Of a DNA stretch of 47,456 nt, positions 26,423 to 35,447 are shown one piece after another. The notes beneath the pieces were generated by a model, which saw nothing but the letters and a program-made list of their open reading frames with translations, ran no database searches and was not told where the DNA came from. This stretch comes from Candidatus Calescibacterium sp. (lineage in GTDB: Bacteria > Calescibacteriota > Calescibacteriia > Calescibacteriales > Calescibacteriaceae), in the NCBI GenBank assembly GCA_025060505.1, contig JANXBU010000014.1:1-47456 (forward strand), in the 5' to 3' direction. A program made the position numbers and the translations under genes. Each line of letters opens with the position of its first letter. The first letter of the stretch is position 1.

Positions 26423-27394
26423 TTGAAAATAACGGTTATAATTAATCCGCATTCTGGTAAGGCGAAGCATGGTTTTTTTGAAAAGGAACGATTTGTAGAT
26501 ATATTCAGAAAGTATCTCTCATCGGAGCACAAGTATGAGATATTTAGTTCAAAGTCTCGTGAGGATACAGAGAAAAATATGGAGTACTTTGTTCAAAGTT
26601 CAGATGTTATTGCTGTGACCGGTGGAGACGGGACACTGAATCATTTCATCAACTCAGCTATCCCATTTCTTTCAAAGAAGCGAGTTCTTATTTTTCCCAT
26701 TGGTGGTGGGTCTCTGAATGTTATACATAAAAATGTTATCCCGAATCAAAGTATAGGTACTGCTCCGAGGTTGCTCTGTGATATTGTCAATTCTATGTCG
26801 AATTCTGAGAATCCTGAAATGTTTGTCAAGAAGCTCAGGGCTATATCATTTGAAAACTCCGGAGGTACCAAATATGGATTTATGTTTGCAAACGGTGTTG
26901 TATATAAGGCGATGAAAAGATACTACAGTAAAGGAGTTGGACCGGAGGTTGCTCTGAAAACGATTGCCGAGATGCTCTTTGATGTTATTATGAAAAGAGA
27001 TAAAGACCTTCTTGAGTACACAGATTGTTCCATTGAAATAGATGGTAAGGATTTTCCTTACGGACAAAAAATTGTAGCATCTGTTGCGGCTTCTTTCAAA
27101 AAAATGATACTTTTTACGAAACCATTCATTGAGTCAGAAGGAGATGGATTTTATTTTATGGCAAGTGCAGATCCTGCAACTAAGGTAGCATTAAATTTCT
27201 TATGGATAGTTCTTGGAAAAAAAGTTCTTCCGAAAACCTTTAATGGAAAAGCTAAAAAAGTTTTTCTTTCTTTCAGTGGAGGATATACAATTGATGGAGA
27301 GTTGTTTGAGAGCAGAGATATAGAAATGATTTTGTCCGAGGGTCCATATATATCTTTTCTTACCCTTCCTCAGTATACTACATCAACAAGATAG
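26423..27394 (+). CDS. Diacylglycerol-kinase-family lipid kinase
   Basis: 323-residue soluble kinase of the DagK/sphingosine-kinase fold. The catalytic domain shows 'MKITVIINPHSGKAKHG', the nucleotide motif 'VIAVTGGDGTLNHFINSA' and 'FPIGGGSLNVIHKN' (GGGS where GTGN-type motifs are usual). The C-terminal beta domain has 'VFLSFSGGYTIDGELFE', where 'IDGE' is the typical metal/lipid-site signature. It starts at TTG (26423) with a strong GGGAGG 8 bases upstream; no better ATG exists. Its 3' end overlaps truA, convergent, by 25 bp. Likely substrate is a membrane diacylglycerol or related lipid. Confidence 0.85.
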   Translation: MKITVIINPHSGKAKHGFFEKERFVDIFRKYLSSEHKYEIFSSKSREDTEKNMEYFVQSSDVIAVTGGDGTLNHFINSAIPFLSKKRVLIFPIGGGSLNVIHKNVIPNQSIGTAPRLLCDIVNSMSNSENPEMFVKKLRAISFENSGGTKYGFMFANGVVYKAMKRYYSKGVGPEVALKTIAEMLFDVIMKRDKDLLEYTDCSIEIDGKDFPYGQKIVASVAASFKKMILFTKPFIESEGDGFYFMASADPATKVALNFLWIVLGKKVLPKTFNGKAKKVFLSFSGGYTIDGELFESRDIEMILSEGPYISFLTLPQYTTSTR

Positions 27395-28107
27395 AGACCA
27401 TGCGGTGGAGCTGTGAATTTTACATATTTTTTTTCTTCTTGTTGAGTGTCAAGTAGTTTTTCAACTTCTTCCTTATCTAATTTTTCAAGTCCAGCTAGAA
27501 TAAGTGTTCCAACGATATTTCTTACCATATATCGCAGAAATCCTCTTCCTCTTATCTCAAAGATTATGAAGTTTCCTTTCTCTGTGATTTCTGCTTTTGT
27601 AACAGTTCTTATTGTGAATCCTCTTTCTGGGGTAAAGTTTTTGAAGTCTTTTTCTCCTTCAAATATCTTTACAATTTCTTTCATTTTTTCGGTATTCAGT
27701 TCTCTTTTTATGCAAAGAACATAGTTTTTCATAAAAGGTGTTATCTCACCTCTGTATATGATGTATTTGTATATCTTTTCTTTTGCTGATCTTCTTGAAT
27801 CAAAGTTATGCGAACCTTCTTTTGACTGAATTATCCTTATGTCCTGTGGGAGTATGGAGTTTAGAGCATCTTTGAATTTCTCCGCCGGAATATTTGATGA
27901 TGTAAAGAAATTTGCGACCTGACCAAGAGCGTGGACGCCTCTGTCTGTTCTTGATGCACCTTTTATATTCGTGGTTTCTCCTGTAATTCTTTCTATTGAT
28001 TTTAAGATTTCTCCTTGAATAGTCGGAACGTTTGGTTGTACGTTCCAGCCGTAATAATTTGTCCCATCATAGCAGATTTTTATGATTATGTTTCTTTTTT
28101 GTTCCAC
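27370..28107 (-). CDS. truA: tRNA pseudouridine(38-40) synthase
   Basis: Makes pseudouridine at positions 38-40 of tRNA anticodon arms. The 245 residues have 'IIIKICYDGTNYYGWNVQPN', the catalytic-Asp motif 'GASRTDRGVHALGQVANFF', 'FLRYMVRNIVGTLILAGLEK' and a C-terminal 'FTAPPHGLYLVDVVY'. The start codon is GTG at 28105-28107, the CACGTG core of a parS-like palindrome. It follows the antiporter gene with 6 bp between, so it is second in an operon. Confidence 0.95.
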   Translation of the reverse strand: MEQKRNIIIKICYDGTNYYGWNVQPNVPTIQGEILKSIERITGETTNIKGASRTDRGVHALGQVANFFTSSNIPAEKFKDALNSILPQDIRIIQSKEGSHNFDSRRSAKEKIYKYIIYRGEITPFMKNYVLCIKRELNTEKMKEIVKIFEGEKDFKNFTPERGFTIRTVTKAEITEKGNFIIFEIRGRGFLRYMVRNIVGTLILAGLEKLDKEEVEKLLDTQQEEKKYVKFTAPPHGLYLVDVVY

Positions 28108-28115
28108 GTGGAACT
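28100..28115. promoter_or_regulatory. parS-like site 1
   Basis: TGTTCCACGTGGAACT; matches TGTTYCACGTGRAACA except the last base. It covers the antiporter's TAG stop (28114-28116) in part and contains the truA GTG start. Confidence 0.8.
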
Positions 28116-29352
28116 ATTTTGGGAAACCGAAGAATATAAGGGCTACTAATGTAAAAGAAGGAAGAAGTATAAGGAATGACCAGAGAAGATATAGGATGAA
28201 ATTAGGAGCTTTTATTTTCATTTTTTCGCTGATTGATTTGACCATAAAGTTCGGAGCGTTTCCTACATATGTATTTGCTCCAAAGAACACAGCGCCACAC
28301 GATATCGCTTTCAGATAATCTACAAATACGCCACTGACGGATGGCTGAAGAGACATTTTCTCTGTGAGCCCCTGCGCCAGAGCAAAAAATGTAAGATAAG
28401 TTGGAGCATTGTCAAGAAAAGATGAAAGAAATCCAGTTATGAAGAAAAACTCCCATGCTCTATCTATACCGAATTTATCTGCATTATCTCTGACTGTTTC
28501 AAGAACCGGAACCATAGTTATGAAAATACCAGCGAAAAGTATAGCTACTTCTTCTGCTGGATCAAAATTGAATTCGTTCTTGTGCCTTATTTCTCTGGAA
28601 GTTGTGAGAAAGGAAAGACCGGCACAAATCCACATCGCGATCTCGCGCAGGGGAAATTGTAGAAGCAAGACCGAAAGAATAACGCCAGTCAGATAAATAA
28701 AGTTTATCTTACCTTTTATAGATATTCCTGATTCTGAGTTTTCCTCCGGGGGCCTTTCAGATCTGAATGTTATGTAATCCCATATAAAAAATACAAGCAA
28801 AACAATTGTTATCTGGAAGATCCAGGCATCAAAAATATTTTTCAAAGTCCAGAAGAAGGGAACACCTTTTATAAAACCCATATAAAGCGGGGGATCTCCT
28901 ATAGGAGTCAGGCCTCCTCCTATGTTTGACACTACGAATATGAAGAAAACTGGCAAGTGAAATGTGTTTTTTCTCCATCTGTTTATTCTGAGGTATGGTC
29001 TTATAAGAAGCATGCTCGCTCCGGTTGTACCAATAAGGTTGGAGATTATCCCGCCGATCAGAAGTATCATTGTGTTGAGCTGAGGAGAAACTCTTTTTTT
29101 TATGTCTATGAGAATTCCTCCGCTTATTATGAAAAGAGATACAACAAGTGATATAAAGGAAAAATACTCCTCTGCTGTGTGAATTATTTTATGGTAATCT
29201 GTAATAAGGAGATATATGAGAATCGGAGCTCCAAATATAAATGCAACTACTGCTTTGACTGGATTTTTATCCCATAGCTTGTGTGAGATCAGGGGAAATA
29301 TAGCGATTGTCAGAAGAAGAAGAACAAACGGGAGTATCAGAATTATGTTCAT
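28114..29352 (-). CDS. Sodium/proton antiporter-like transporter (CitMHS_2/NhaD-like)
   Basis: 412 residues with about eleven hydrophobic helices. 'NLIGTTGASMLLIRPYLRIN' and 'VFVVSNIGGGLTPIGDPPLY' followed by 'FFWTLKN' form the core of the putative-citrate-transport / NhaD-like family within the IT superfamily. 'FLSSFLDNAPTYLTFFALAQ' is the symmetric second hairpin, and 'GAVFFGANTYVGNAPNFMVK' completes it. Such proteins mostly act as Na+/H+ antiporters. The start 'MNIILILPFVLL' lacks a ribosome site. It is upstream of truA in one transcript and is a different subfamily from the frameshifted transporter at 24.9-26.3 kb. Confidence 0.85.
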   Translation of the reverse strand: MNIILILPFVLLLLTIAIFPLISHKLWDKNPVKAVVAFIFGAPILIYLLITDYHKIIHTAEEYFSFISLVVSLFIISGGILIDIKKRVSPQLNTMILLIGGIISNLIGTTGASMLLIRPYLRINRWRKNTFHLPVFFIFVVSNIGGGLTPIGDPPLYMGFIKGVPFFWTLKNIFDAWIFQITIVLLVFFIWDYITFRSERPPEENSESGISIKGKINFIYLTGVILSVLLLQFPLREIAMWICAGLSFLTTSREIRHKNEFNFDPAEEVAILFAGIFITMVPVLETVRDNADKFGIDRAWEFFFITGFLSSFLDNAPTYLTFFALAQGLTEKMSLQPSVSGVFVDYLKAISCGAVFFGANTYVGNAPNFMVKSISEKMKIKAPNFILYLLWSFLILLPSFTLVALIFFGFPK

Positions 29353-29449
29353 ATTCCTTTAAGAATTTTGTTTAGGTTTTTGATTTTATGAAAATCAGAA
29401 AGAGTTTTTGAGTCCGTTTTTTTATTTTGCTGCGAGCTTCTTTTTTAAA

Positions 29450-30700
29450 TCAGATGTTTTTTCTTATTATTTCGGCATAGGCGGAAACAAGCGCTACCCG
29501 GAGACCGATACCAAAGCCCTGAACTTTATCCATAAGTATTCTGAGAAAGTAGCTCCCAGTTCTCAAATCAGAGAATTCAGTAAATCCTAAAACCACTCCG
29601 TATTTTGTTTCATAAAAGTCCCATACGCACATTCCTCCTTCAATATCTCTTTTTGATCTGTTATCTATTTCGCATTTTAATCTCTGCCCTCCATCTTCCC
29701 ACCAGTATTTGTTAGTGTATTCAAGTTCAATCGGGAGAGCTATTTTGTATTTTATTCTGAAATCTACTTTGTATCCACCATCAACTACGGTTGGTTCCGC
29801 TTTTTCTACCATTCTGAAAACCTTGGGCCAAGATCTAAAATCTGTTATTGAGTATTTAACTTGCTCAACCGTTCTTTTGGGAAGAAGCATGAATGAAGAG
29901 AAAAATCTCACATCGTTTTTGTCTGGATACCATGATATTATCACTGTTCCGTACAATCTTAGGATGGGTAAAATGTTTTTCAGTTCTATTCTCTCTGGTA
30001 TCTTTATTTCTTCGTAGTTTATTTTTTTTGGCTCTGTGATTATCTTTGTTTTCTCAATTCTTTCCTTTACGGCTTCTGGAAAAAGTGTTGAGACTGCTAC
30101 AAGAGATGGAATTTGCAGCTCCGGAAAGGCTCTGTAAACGAGTTTTGAAAGTAGACCGAAAGAAGCCAGATCTGCGTAAGCTGAGTAAACCATTATTGTT
30201 CTTCCGTCGCCAGTATCATAGTATTTCTCTATGTATCTGACATCTCCAAAAACTTGTGTTCCTTTTTTTGCTGGGAGTCCAAATATTATCTTTTCATTAT
30301 CAAGAAAATTTTGTTCCAGTGTGTATGTTACTGTGAATTTTATTCCGAGAGCAATATCAAATCCGATGTTGTATTCTGAAATCTGTGAGTTTGACTCCGG
30401 AAATCTCTCAAGGACTTTTACTTTTGATACATTTGGAACAAATTCGTGATACTTATCATAATCCTTTATGACTCTCAGAACATCGTCTGGCTTCGCATTT
30501 ATGAGGACTATTCCGGTTATGAACGGAGGTTTTCCAGCTTCTCTCTGGATTATCACAATTGAACCTTTTTCAAGAACAGGTATGAGTTCCTTCAATATTT
30601 CGTATGGAGGAATCTTTGGAAAGAAATCAGGTATGTTATGCTGAGCTTGAGCTGGATAAATCAGTATTGTGGAGATTAAAAATAATCCATACACTCTCAT
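29450..30700 (-). CDS. Exported protein with two SRPBCC (START/polyketide-cyclase-like) domains
   Basis: 416 residues. A clear signal peptide ends at 'YPAQAQ' (about residue 19). Two lipid-binding-fold halves follow. The first (about 50-200) has 'VLINAKPDDVLRVIKDYDKY', then 'FVPNVSKVKVLERF'. The second (about 240-410) has 'MLLPKRTVEQVKYSITDFRS', then 'WPKVFRMVEKAEP'. The pattern 'D-Y-x-x-Y-x-x-F-x-P' repeated as 'D-F-R-S-W-P-K-V' supports tandem SRPBCC domains. These bind hydrophobic ligands. The periplasmic location suggests lipid or hopanoid handling, but that is a guess. No operon partner is obvious. Confidence 0.7.
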   Translation of the reverse strand: MRVYGLFLISTILIYPAQAQHNIPDFFPKIPPYEILKELIPVLEKGSIVIIQREAGKPPFITGIVLINAKPDDVLRVIKDYDKYHEFVPNVSKVKVLERFPESNSQISEYNIGFDIALGIKFTVTYTLEQNFLDNEKIIFGLPAKKGTQVFGDVRYIEKYYDTGDGRTIMVYSAYADLASFGLLSKLVYRAFPELQIPSLVAVSTLFPEAVKERIEKTKIITEPKKINYEEIKIPERIELKNILPILRLYGTVIISWYPDKNDVRFFSSFMLLPKRTVEQVKYSITDFRSWPKVFRMVEKAEPTVVDGGYKVDFRIKYKIALPIELEYTNKYWWEDGGQRLKCEIDNRSKRDIEGGMCVWDFYETKYGVVLGFTEFSDLRTGSYFLRILMDKVQGFGIGLRVALVSAYAEIIRKNI

Positions 30701-30767
30701 ATTTCTAAATGTATATATTAATTTTGATATTTTCCAGAATTTTGAACAACTGTTCTAATTTGTGTTG

Positions 30768-32369
30768 CTATGATGATATTTTTATTCTTATTTCTTTTTT
30801 TGATGGCTCAAATTCAATCTTGCATATATTTTGGAAGTATCTCATTATAAATTTTATATCATCTTCTGTTTTCTTGTCTTCTACTCTGTATGGAACCTTT
30901 ATAAGAATTGAGCTGTTGTATTCTTCTGCCTTAATCTTTGTTGTTTTCTGATTTGATAGCTTTATGTCGGAAATTATGAGTTGCAGTATTCCAGATATTG
31001 AATTATATGGAACTTTCAGGTCTTTTGTAAAGTTTTTCTCAAGTTCTACTCCTGTATTTGAGATAATTTCATCTAATATTTTAGATATGCTTTCTTCTGT
31101 ATCTTCAAACAAAGAAAGAAGAATTTTCATCTTGCTTTTGATTCTCTCAAACGAGATTTTCGATTCTCCTTTCATTTCTTCATCGCATATTTTTACGTCA
31201 CCTGAGAGTATTTCTCTGAACTCTTTTATTATCTCGTCAGCTGGGTGCTTCTGCTTTATTTCCTTTATAACTTCAAGCATAATCTCCCCGCCATCGTATA
31301 TCGGATAGATTGTCAGTACGAATGTTTCGTCTCCTATTTTGACCTCTTTCATAGTTGATATACTGAATGCGGAGGAGGATGCTATTTCTCTTTCCGAGAT
31401 CGAAGTTATTTCTGGAAACTGCTTTATGTATTCATTAAATTTTTCGTTTGCGAAGATAGGTTTTTGTCCGGAAGATCTTGAGAAAAATGCAATACCTGTT
31501 TTTATTTTGTTGAGAATATCAAACATAGAGAATTTTTCTCGTGTAGATATTTTCTCTCTACGTTCAAGAAATGTTGGTAAGAAATTCAAAGATTTCTCAA
31601 GAAATAGGACTAATTCTTCTGTCAGTGGGTTTTCCGATCTTATTCCAATTATTCCTATGATATTTCCTGATTTTCTGATTGGATATATCAGTGTTCTTTC
31701 TTTACTGAGCTTTTCGTACTTTATTGATTCTATTATATCAGTTCTCTCTCTTATTTGATTCAGTATTTCTGACATTTCCTTTTCAAAGAGCTTATTTTCA
31801 GGTATGCTAATTTTTCCATTTATGTATTCAATCACTATTGCTGTGTTCAGACCGAATATATCATTAATTTTCTTTGCGATTTTTTCAAAGTAAGATTCAT
31901 CGATGTTCTCAATAAGCGAAATTTCTTTTATAATTTCTATTGCTTTTGTTGATAAGTCTACTATATCTTTGATCTCTTTGCTTTTTTTTGCTTGAATTTC
32001 TTTAAGTTGTTCTCTTTCATAAGCTGCTTGAACTCCTGCTGATATAACGTCGACTATTTCTCTGAGCTTTCTCATTGAAGTTTTTCTTTTTGGTCTTGTG
32101 TATAGTATTACTCTGGGGGATTGAGACACATCAAGTTCTATATATTTTTCTGGTTTCGGTGGGATTGATTCTATTTCTTCGTCTACTATTTTGTGTCTTC
32201 CGACTTTTTTTATCTCATATATTTTCCCTTTTTCTTGCAATATGAAATTTATTTTTTTGCAATGTTCTTTGAGAAATTCAACTGTTTTTGTTAGGAATTC
32301 GTGTAGGTCATTTGAGTTCTTTATTGCTTCTGTCAAACCTCTGAGCTGTACGTTTTTGTTCTCGCTCAT
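30768..32369 (-). CDS. GAF-type sensor with degenerate histidine-kinase-like C-terminus
   Basis: About 533 residues. Reading from the start there is a short ligand-domain-like region, a coiled coil around 'REQLKEIQAKKSKEIKDIV', a GAF-like domain ('KINDIFGLNTAIVIEYINGK' to 'RTLIYPIRKSGNIIGIIGIR'), a PAS-like piece ('GIAFFSRSSGQKPIFANEKF'), and an end resembling a two-helix DHp plus ATPase ('KVPYNSISGILQLIISDI' recalls an N-box). The phospho-acceptor His and the G-boxes of a working kinase are not visible. I start at 'MSENKNVQ' because a TATATT lies 7 bases upstream. The alternative start is two codons earlier. Function unknown; likely a signalling protein. Confidence 0.6.
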   Translation of the reverse strand: MSENKNVQLRGLTEAIKNSNDLHEFLTKTVEFLKEHCKKINFILQEKGKIYEIKKVGRHKIVDEEIESIPPKPEKYIELDVSQSPRVILYTRPKRKTSMRKLREIVDVISAGVQAAYEREQLKEIQAKKSKEIKDIVDLSTKAIEIIKEISLIENIDESYFEKIAKKINDIFGLNTAIVIEYINGKISIPENKLFEKEMSEILNQIRERTDIIESIKYEKLSKERTLIYPIRKSGNIIGIIGIRSENPLTEELVLFLEKSLNFLPTFLERREKISTREKFSMFDILNKIKTGIAFFSRSSGQKPIFANEKFNEYIKQFPEITSISEREIASSSAFSISTMKEVKIGDETFVLTIYPIYDGGEIMLEVIKEIKQKHPADEIIKEFREILSGDVKICDEEMKGESKISFERIKSKMKILLSLFEDTEESISKILDEIISNTGVELEKNFTKDLKVPYNSISGILQLIISDIKLSNQKTTKIKAEEYNSSILIKVPYRVEDKKTEDDIKFIMRYFQNICKIEFEPSKKEIRIKISS

Positions 32370-32532
32370 ATACATTAATATAAAGAATAATAATTCATTT
32401 GATTTTTTATAAAATTTTGTTTTTTTCACTTTTTGAATTTTCTTTTTTGATTATTTTTTTACTTTTTTATTGTGAACCTGAAAAATTTGAAAGTTTACAA
32501 AAAGATAAATGTGGCAATATTTCTTATTGTAA

Positions 32533-33726
32533 ATGAATAATTTTGAATGGATATATCATAAGCTTTATGGGATTGAGAGCGCTGGTGTTTTGAGAGATTT
32601 GCCATCTCCGTTTAGTACATATGATGTTTCACGTGGAACATTTGTAGGTTATGAAGGTAAGGAGTTCTTGATTTTCTGTTCAAATGATTATCTGGGCATG
32701 ACTAAAAATGCGGAGGTTTTGGAGGAATTAAGGAAATCTGTGTACACCGGAGGGTCTGGTGCTTCAAGACTTGTTTCTGGAAATTTTGCTCAACACGTTG
32801 AGTTTGAGGAGTTCATTTCGGAAGTATTTGGTCTTTCTCAGACTGGGAGGTCTGTTCTTCTGTTCAACTCGGGCTGGGCTGCAAACATAGGAGTCATATC
32901 TTCTCTGGCTGATGAAGAATCTGAGATTTTCTCAGATCAACTCAATCATGCTTCCATTATTGATGGTTGTAGGCTATCGAAAGCTAAGATTACAGTTTTT
33001 CCTCATCTTGATTTAGATTTCCTTGAAATTTCTCTGAGAAAATCAACCGCGAAGTTTAAGCTTGTCGTAGTTGATTCTATTTTCTCTATGGATGGAGATC
33101 TAGCTCCTCTTGAAGACTTGAGATATATATGTGATAAATATGGAGCTGTTTTGTATGTCGATGAAGCTCATGCTTTTGGTGTTGTTGGCAAAACTGGGAG
33201 GGGACTTCAGGAGTTTTTAGGAGTTCAGGGTGATGTTTCTGTTTATACTTTATCAAAAGCTGTTGGACTTTATGGAGCGTTTGTTATAGCTCCCAGAAAG
33301 GTAATAGATTACATCAGGTCAACAGCAAGAAGTTTTATTTTCTCTACCGCAATTCCTCCGTATATATGTAGTGCAGCTATTAAGTCTATAAGCATTATAC
33401 TTCGGGCAGATGAGCTAAGAGCAAAGCTTGCGGAAAATGTGTCAATACTCATTGATGGGATAAGACAGAAGTTAGGAGTTGAGTTAAAAACGTCATCTCA
33501 CATTATTCCTTTTATAATAGGAGGTGAGCTCGATGCTCTGAAAGTGTATGAGATGCTTTTTGATCGTGGTGTTTTCGTCAGGGCAATAAGGTATCCATCT
33601 GTTCCACGTGGAACCGCTCGTTTGAGAATAACCGTCAGTGCGGTTCACACAAAAGATCAAATACAGAGGTTTGCATCAGAGCTTTTCGATGTTATGAGTT
33701 CTATTAATGTTTCACGTGGAACATAA
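32533..33726 (+). CDS. bioF: 8-amino-7-oxononanoate synthase
   Basis: PLP enzyme condensing pimeloyl-ACP/CoA with L-alanine, the first committed step of biotin-ring assembly. The 397 residues contain 'FCSNDYLGMTKNAEVLEEL', 'GGSGASRLVSGN', H139 in 'QLNHASIIDGC', D210/H213 in 'LYVDEAHAFGVVG' and the PLP lysine K242 in 'YTLSKAVGLYGAF'. Three parS-like sites lie inside the gene, two of them (32625, 33708) read as Val-Ser-Arg-Gly-Thr; the last one encodes its C-terminus. Glycine C-acetyltransferase is the main alternative, but bioA follows. Confidence 0.93.
   Translation: MNNFEWIYHKLYGIESAGVLRDLPSPFSTYDVSRGTFVGYEGKEFLIFCSNDYLGMTKNAEVLEELRKSVYTGGSGASRLVSGNFAQHVEFEEFISEVFGLSQTGRSVLLFNSGWAANIGVISSLADEESEIFSDQLNHASIIDGCRLSKAKITVFPHLDLDFLEISLRKSTAKFKLVVVDSIFSMDGDLAPLEDLRYICDKYGAVLYVDEAHAFGVVGKTGRGLQEFLGVQGDVSVYTLSKAVGLYGAFVIAPRKVIDYIRSTARSFIFSTAIPPYICSAAIKSISIILRADELRAKLAENVSILIDGIRQKLGVELKTSSHIIPFIIGGELDALKVYEMLFDRGVFVRAIRYPSVPRGTARLRITVSAVHTKDQIQRFASELFDVMSSINVSRGT
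32625..32640. promoter_or_regulatory. parS-like site 2 (inside bioF)
   Basis: TGTTTCACGTGGAACA, full match to TGTTYCACGTGRAACA. It is read in frame as V32-S-R-G-T36 of BioF, in a region that varies among family members. Confidence 0.85.
33600..33615. promoter_or_regulatory. parS-like site 3 (inside bioF)
   Basis: TGTTCCACGTGGAACC; one terminal mismatch to the palindrome. Read in frame as Val-Pro-Arg-Gly-Thr of BioF. Confidence 0.8.
33708..33723. promoter_or_regulatory. parS-like site 4 (end of bioF)
   Basis: TGTTTCACGTGGAACA, full match. It supplies the last codons of bioF (Val-Ser-Arg-Gly-Thr) and is followed directly by the TAA stop. Confidence 0.85.
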
Positions 33727-33813
33727 GCTCTTAACTGATATCTATGTAAAATCTTTAATTCTCGCTGTTTAGAACCTGGATGATGTTTTTGTGAAGTTAA
33801 ATTCTTGTTCTAT

Positions 33814-33829
33814 TGTTTCACGTGGAACA
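33814..33829. promoter_or_regulatory. parS-like site 5 (bioF-bioA gap)
   Basis: TGTTTCACGTGGAACA, full match, 69 bases before the bioA start codon and 87 bases after the bioF stop. ParB bound here could affect bioA expression. Confidence 0.85.
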
Positions 33830-33897
33830 GTTTAGAAAATTTTGCTATGAACAGGAATAAGAATAAAGGTAAAGAAAAAAGAGAAAAAAAAGGAATA

Positions 33898-35250
33898 ATG
33901 GAATATACCAAAAGGCAGCTTGTAAGATGGGATACAGAACACTTCTGGCATCCGTATACTCAGATGAGGTGGTATTCAGAGGTCAGACCACCAATAATAG
34001 TGGAGGCAAAAGGGAACTATCTTTTTGATATAGATGGAAAAAGATATCTTGATGCTGTATCATCTATCTGGTGTATAACTTTTGGACATTCAGAAAGGAG
34101 AATAGTGAGAGCTATTCTGGAGCAAGCGAAAAAATTGCAGCACTCAACAACACTTGGATTGAGCAACGTTCCAGCTATAGTTCTTACAAAAAAGATAAGT
34201 TCTCTGGTTGGACTTCCGAAGGTGTTTCTTGCTGAAGATGGTGCAGAAGCTGTTGAGGTTGCTGTAAAACTTTCTCTCTCTTACTCAAAAAGATCTGGTA
34301 GAAAGAGAAAGGTTTTCTGCACGGTCAAGAACGCATATCATGGGGATACAGCTGGAGCTATGTCTGTATCTGGAAAAACAATTTTCACATCAGAGTACGC
34401 AGAGCTTATGTTTGATGTTGTTGAGCTTCCGTCAGTCTATTGCTTCCGGTGTCCATTCAACAGATCAAAAGTAAAGGGTGAGAGAATGTGCTCATATGAA
34501 TGTGTGGAGATAGCTCGGAAAACTATAAAAAGGAACAGAGGGAAGATATGCGCAGTTTTTGTTGAAGGAGGAGTTCAGGGTGCAGCAGGTATAATTCCTT
34601 TTCCAGAAGGTTACATAAAGATGCTTAGGGAAGAGACAGAAAAGTATGACATGATTTTGGTTGTGGATGAGGTTGCAACTGGATTTGGCAGAACCGGAAA
34701 GCTCTTTGGATTCCAGTGGGAAATTGAAAAGCCAGATATAGTTTGTCTCGGGAAGGGGCTCTCTGGCGGATATCTCCCTGTTTCTGCTACTGTTGTATCA
34801 CAAAAAATATATGAGGTTTTTGACGGAGAGCTTTGGGAATATAAGCATTTCTTTCACGGTCATACTTTTACTGGAAATCCTATTTCCTGTGCATCTGCTG
34901 TTGAGAACATCAGGATTTTTGAAGAAGGCAATGTTATTGAGAAGATACAGGACACGATACATTACCTTCAGAAAAGAGTAAGAGAACTTTTGGAACTTGA
35001 GTATGTAGGTGATGTCAGAGGGAAGGGATTTATGTGGGGGATTGAAATTGTGAAAAGAAATAAGGAAAGTTTTCCAAGAGGCTTTATGGCCGGCTGGCGT
35101 GTTGCACTTGACATGTGGAAGAAAGGAATCTTCATAAGACCTCTTGGAGATGTTCTCGTTGTGAATCCTCCACTTTCTATCAGAAAGAGCGAAATAGACA
35201 TAATCGTGGAATCAATCAAAGAATCCGTTACGAAACTAAAAACTTCTTAG
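33898..35250 (+). CDS. bioA: Adenosylmethionine-8-amino-7-oxononanoate aminotransferase
   Basis: Class III PLP aminotransferase making 7,8-diaminopelargonate. From the ATG at 33898 it has 450 residues, opening 'MEYTKRQLVRWDTEHFWHPY', the standard BioA beginning. The upstream in-frame codons (from 33805) run through a parS-like site and are not typical of the family; aaggaa just before 33898 is a ribosome site. Other marks are 'VKNAYHGDTAGAMSVSG', 'ILVVDEVATGFGRTGK' and the PLP Lys in 'CLGKGLSGGYLPVSATV'. A cysteine cluster (CFRC, then C-x3-C) in the middle is seen in some BioA subgroups. bioB and bioD are not here. Confidence 0.93.
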   Translation: MEYTKRQLVRWDTEHFWHPYTQMRWYSEVRPPIIVEAKGNYLFDIDGKRYLDAVSSIWCITFGHSERRIVRAILEQAKKLQHSTTLGLSNVPAIVLTKKISSLVGLPKVFLAEDGAEAVEVAVKLSLSYSKRSGRKRKVFCTVKNAYHGDTAGAMSVSGKTIFTSEYAELMFDVVELPSVYCFRCPFNRSKVKGERMCSYECVEIARKTIKRNRGKICAVFVEGGVQGAAGIIPFPEGYIKMLREETEKYDMILVVDEVATGFGRTGKLFGFQWEIEKPDIVCLGKGLSGGYLPVSATVVSQKIYEVFDGELWEYKHFFHGHTFTGNPISCASAVENIRIFEEGNVIEKIQDTIHYLQKRVRELLELEYVGDVRGKGFMWGIEIVKRNKESFPRGFMAGWRVALDMWKKGIFIRPLGDVLVVNPPLSIRKSEIDIIVESIKESVTKLKTS

Positions 35251-35261
35251 AACATCTTGTT

Positions 35262-35277
35262 GGTTCCACGTGGAACA
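35262..35277. promoter_or_regulatory. parS-like site 6
   Basis: GGTTCCACGTGGAACA; one mismatch at the first base. It lies 11 bp after the bioA stop codon. Confidence 0.8.
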
Positions 35278-35308
35278 CATTTGATTCTCAGACCTGTTCT
35301 ATATAACT

Positions 35309-35324
35309 GGTTCTACGTGGAACG
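35309..35324. promoter_or_regulatory. parS-like site 7 (diverged)
   Basis: GGTTCTACGTGGAACG; three mismatches, including one in the CACGTG core (TACGTG). Probably a weak or decaying site. Confidence 0.6.
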
Positions 35325-35409
35325 AATCCGGTTTTTGAAGAGAAACTGGATTTTATGGAGTTCCGTTTTTCTGGCACATGGTTTCGGAACCCTTCTGGAT
35401 TTTTTGGAA

Positions 35410-35425
35410 TGTTTCACATGGAACA
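35410..35425. promoter_or_regulatory. parS-like site 8 (diverged)
   Basis: TGTTTCACATGGAACA; one core mismatch (CACATG). It is the first member of a 38-bp tandem duplication. Confidence 0.65.
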
Positions 35426-35447
35426 GGATTATGATTGTGAAAATTAA

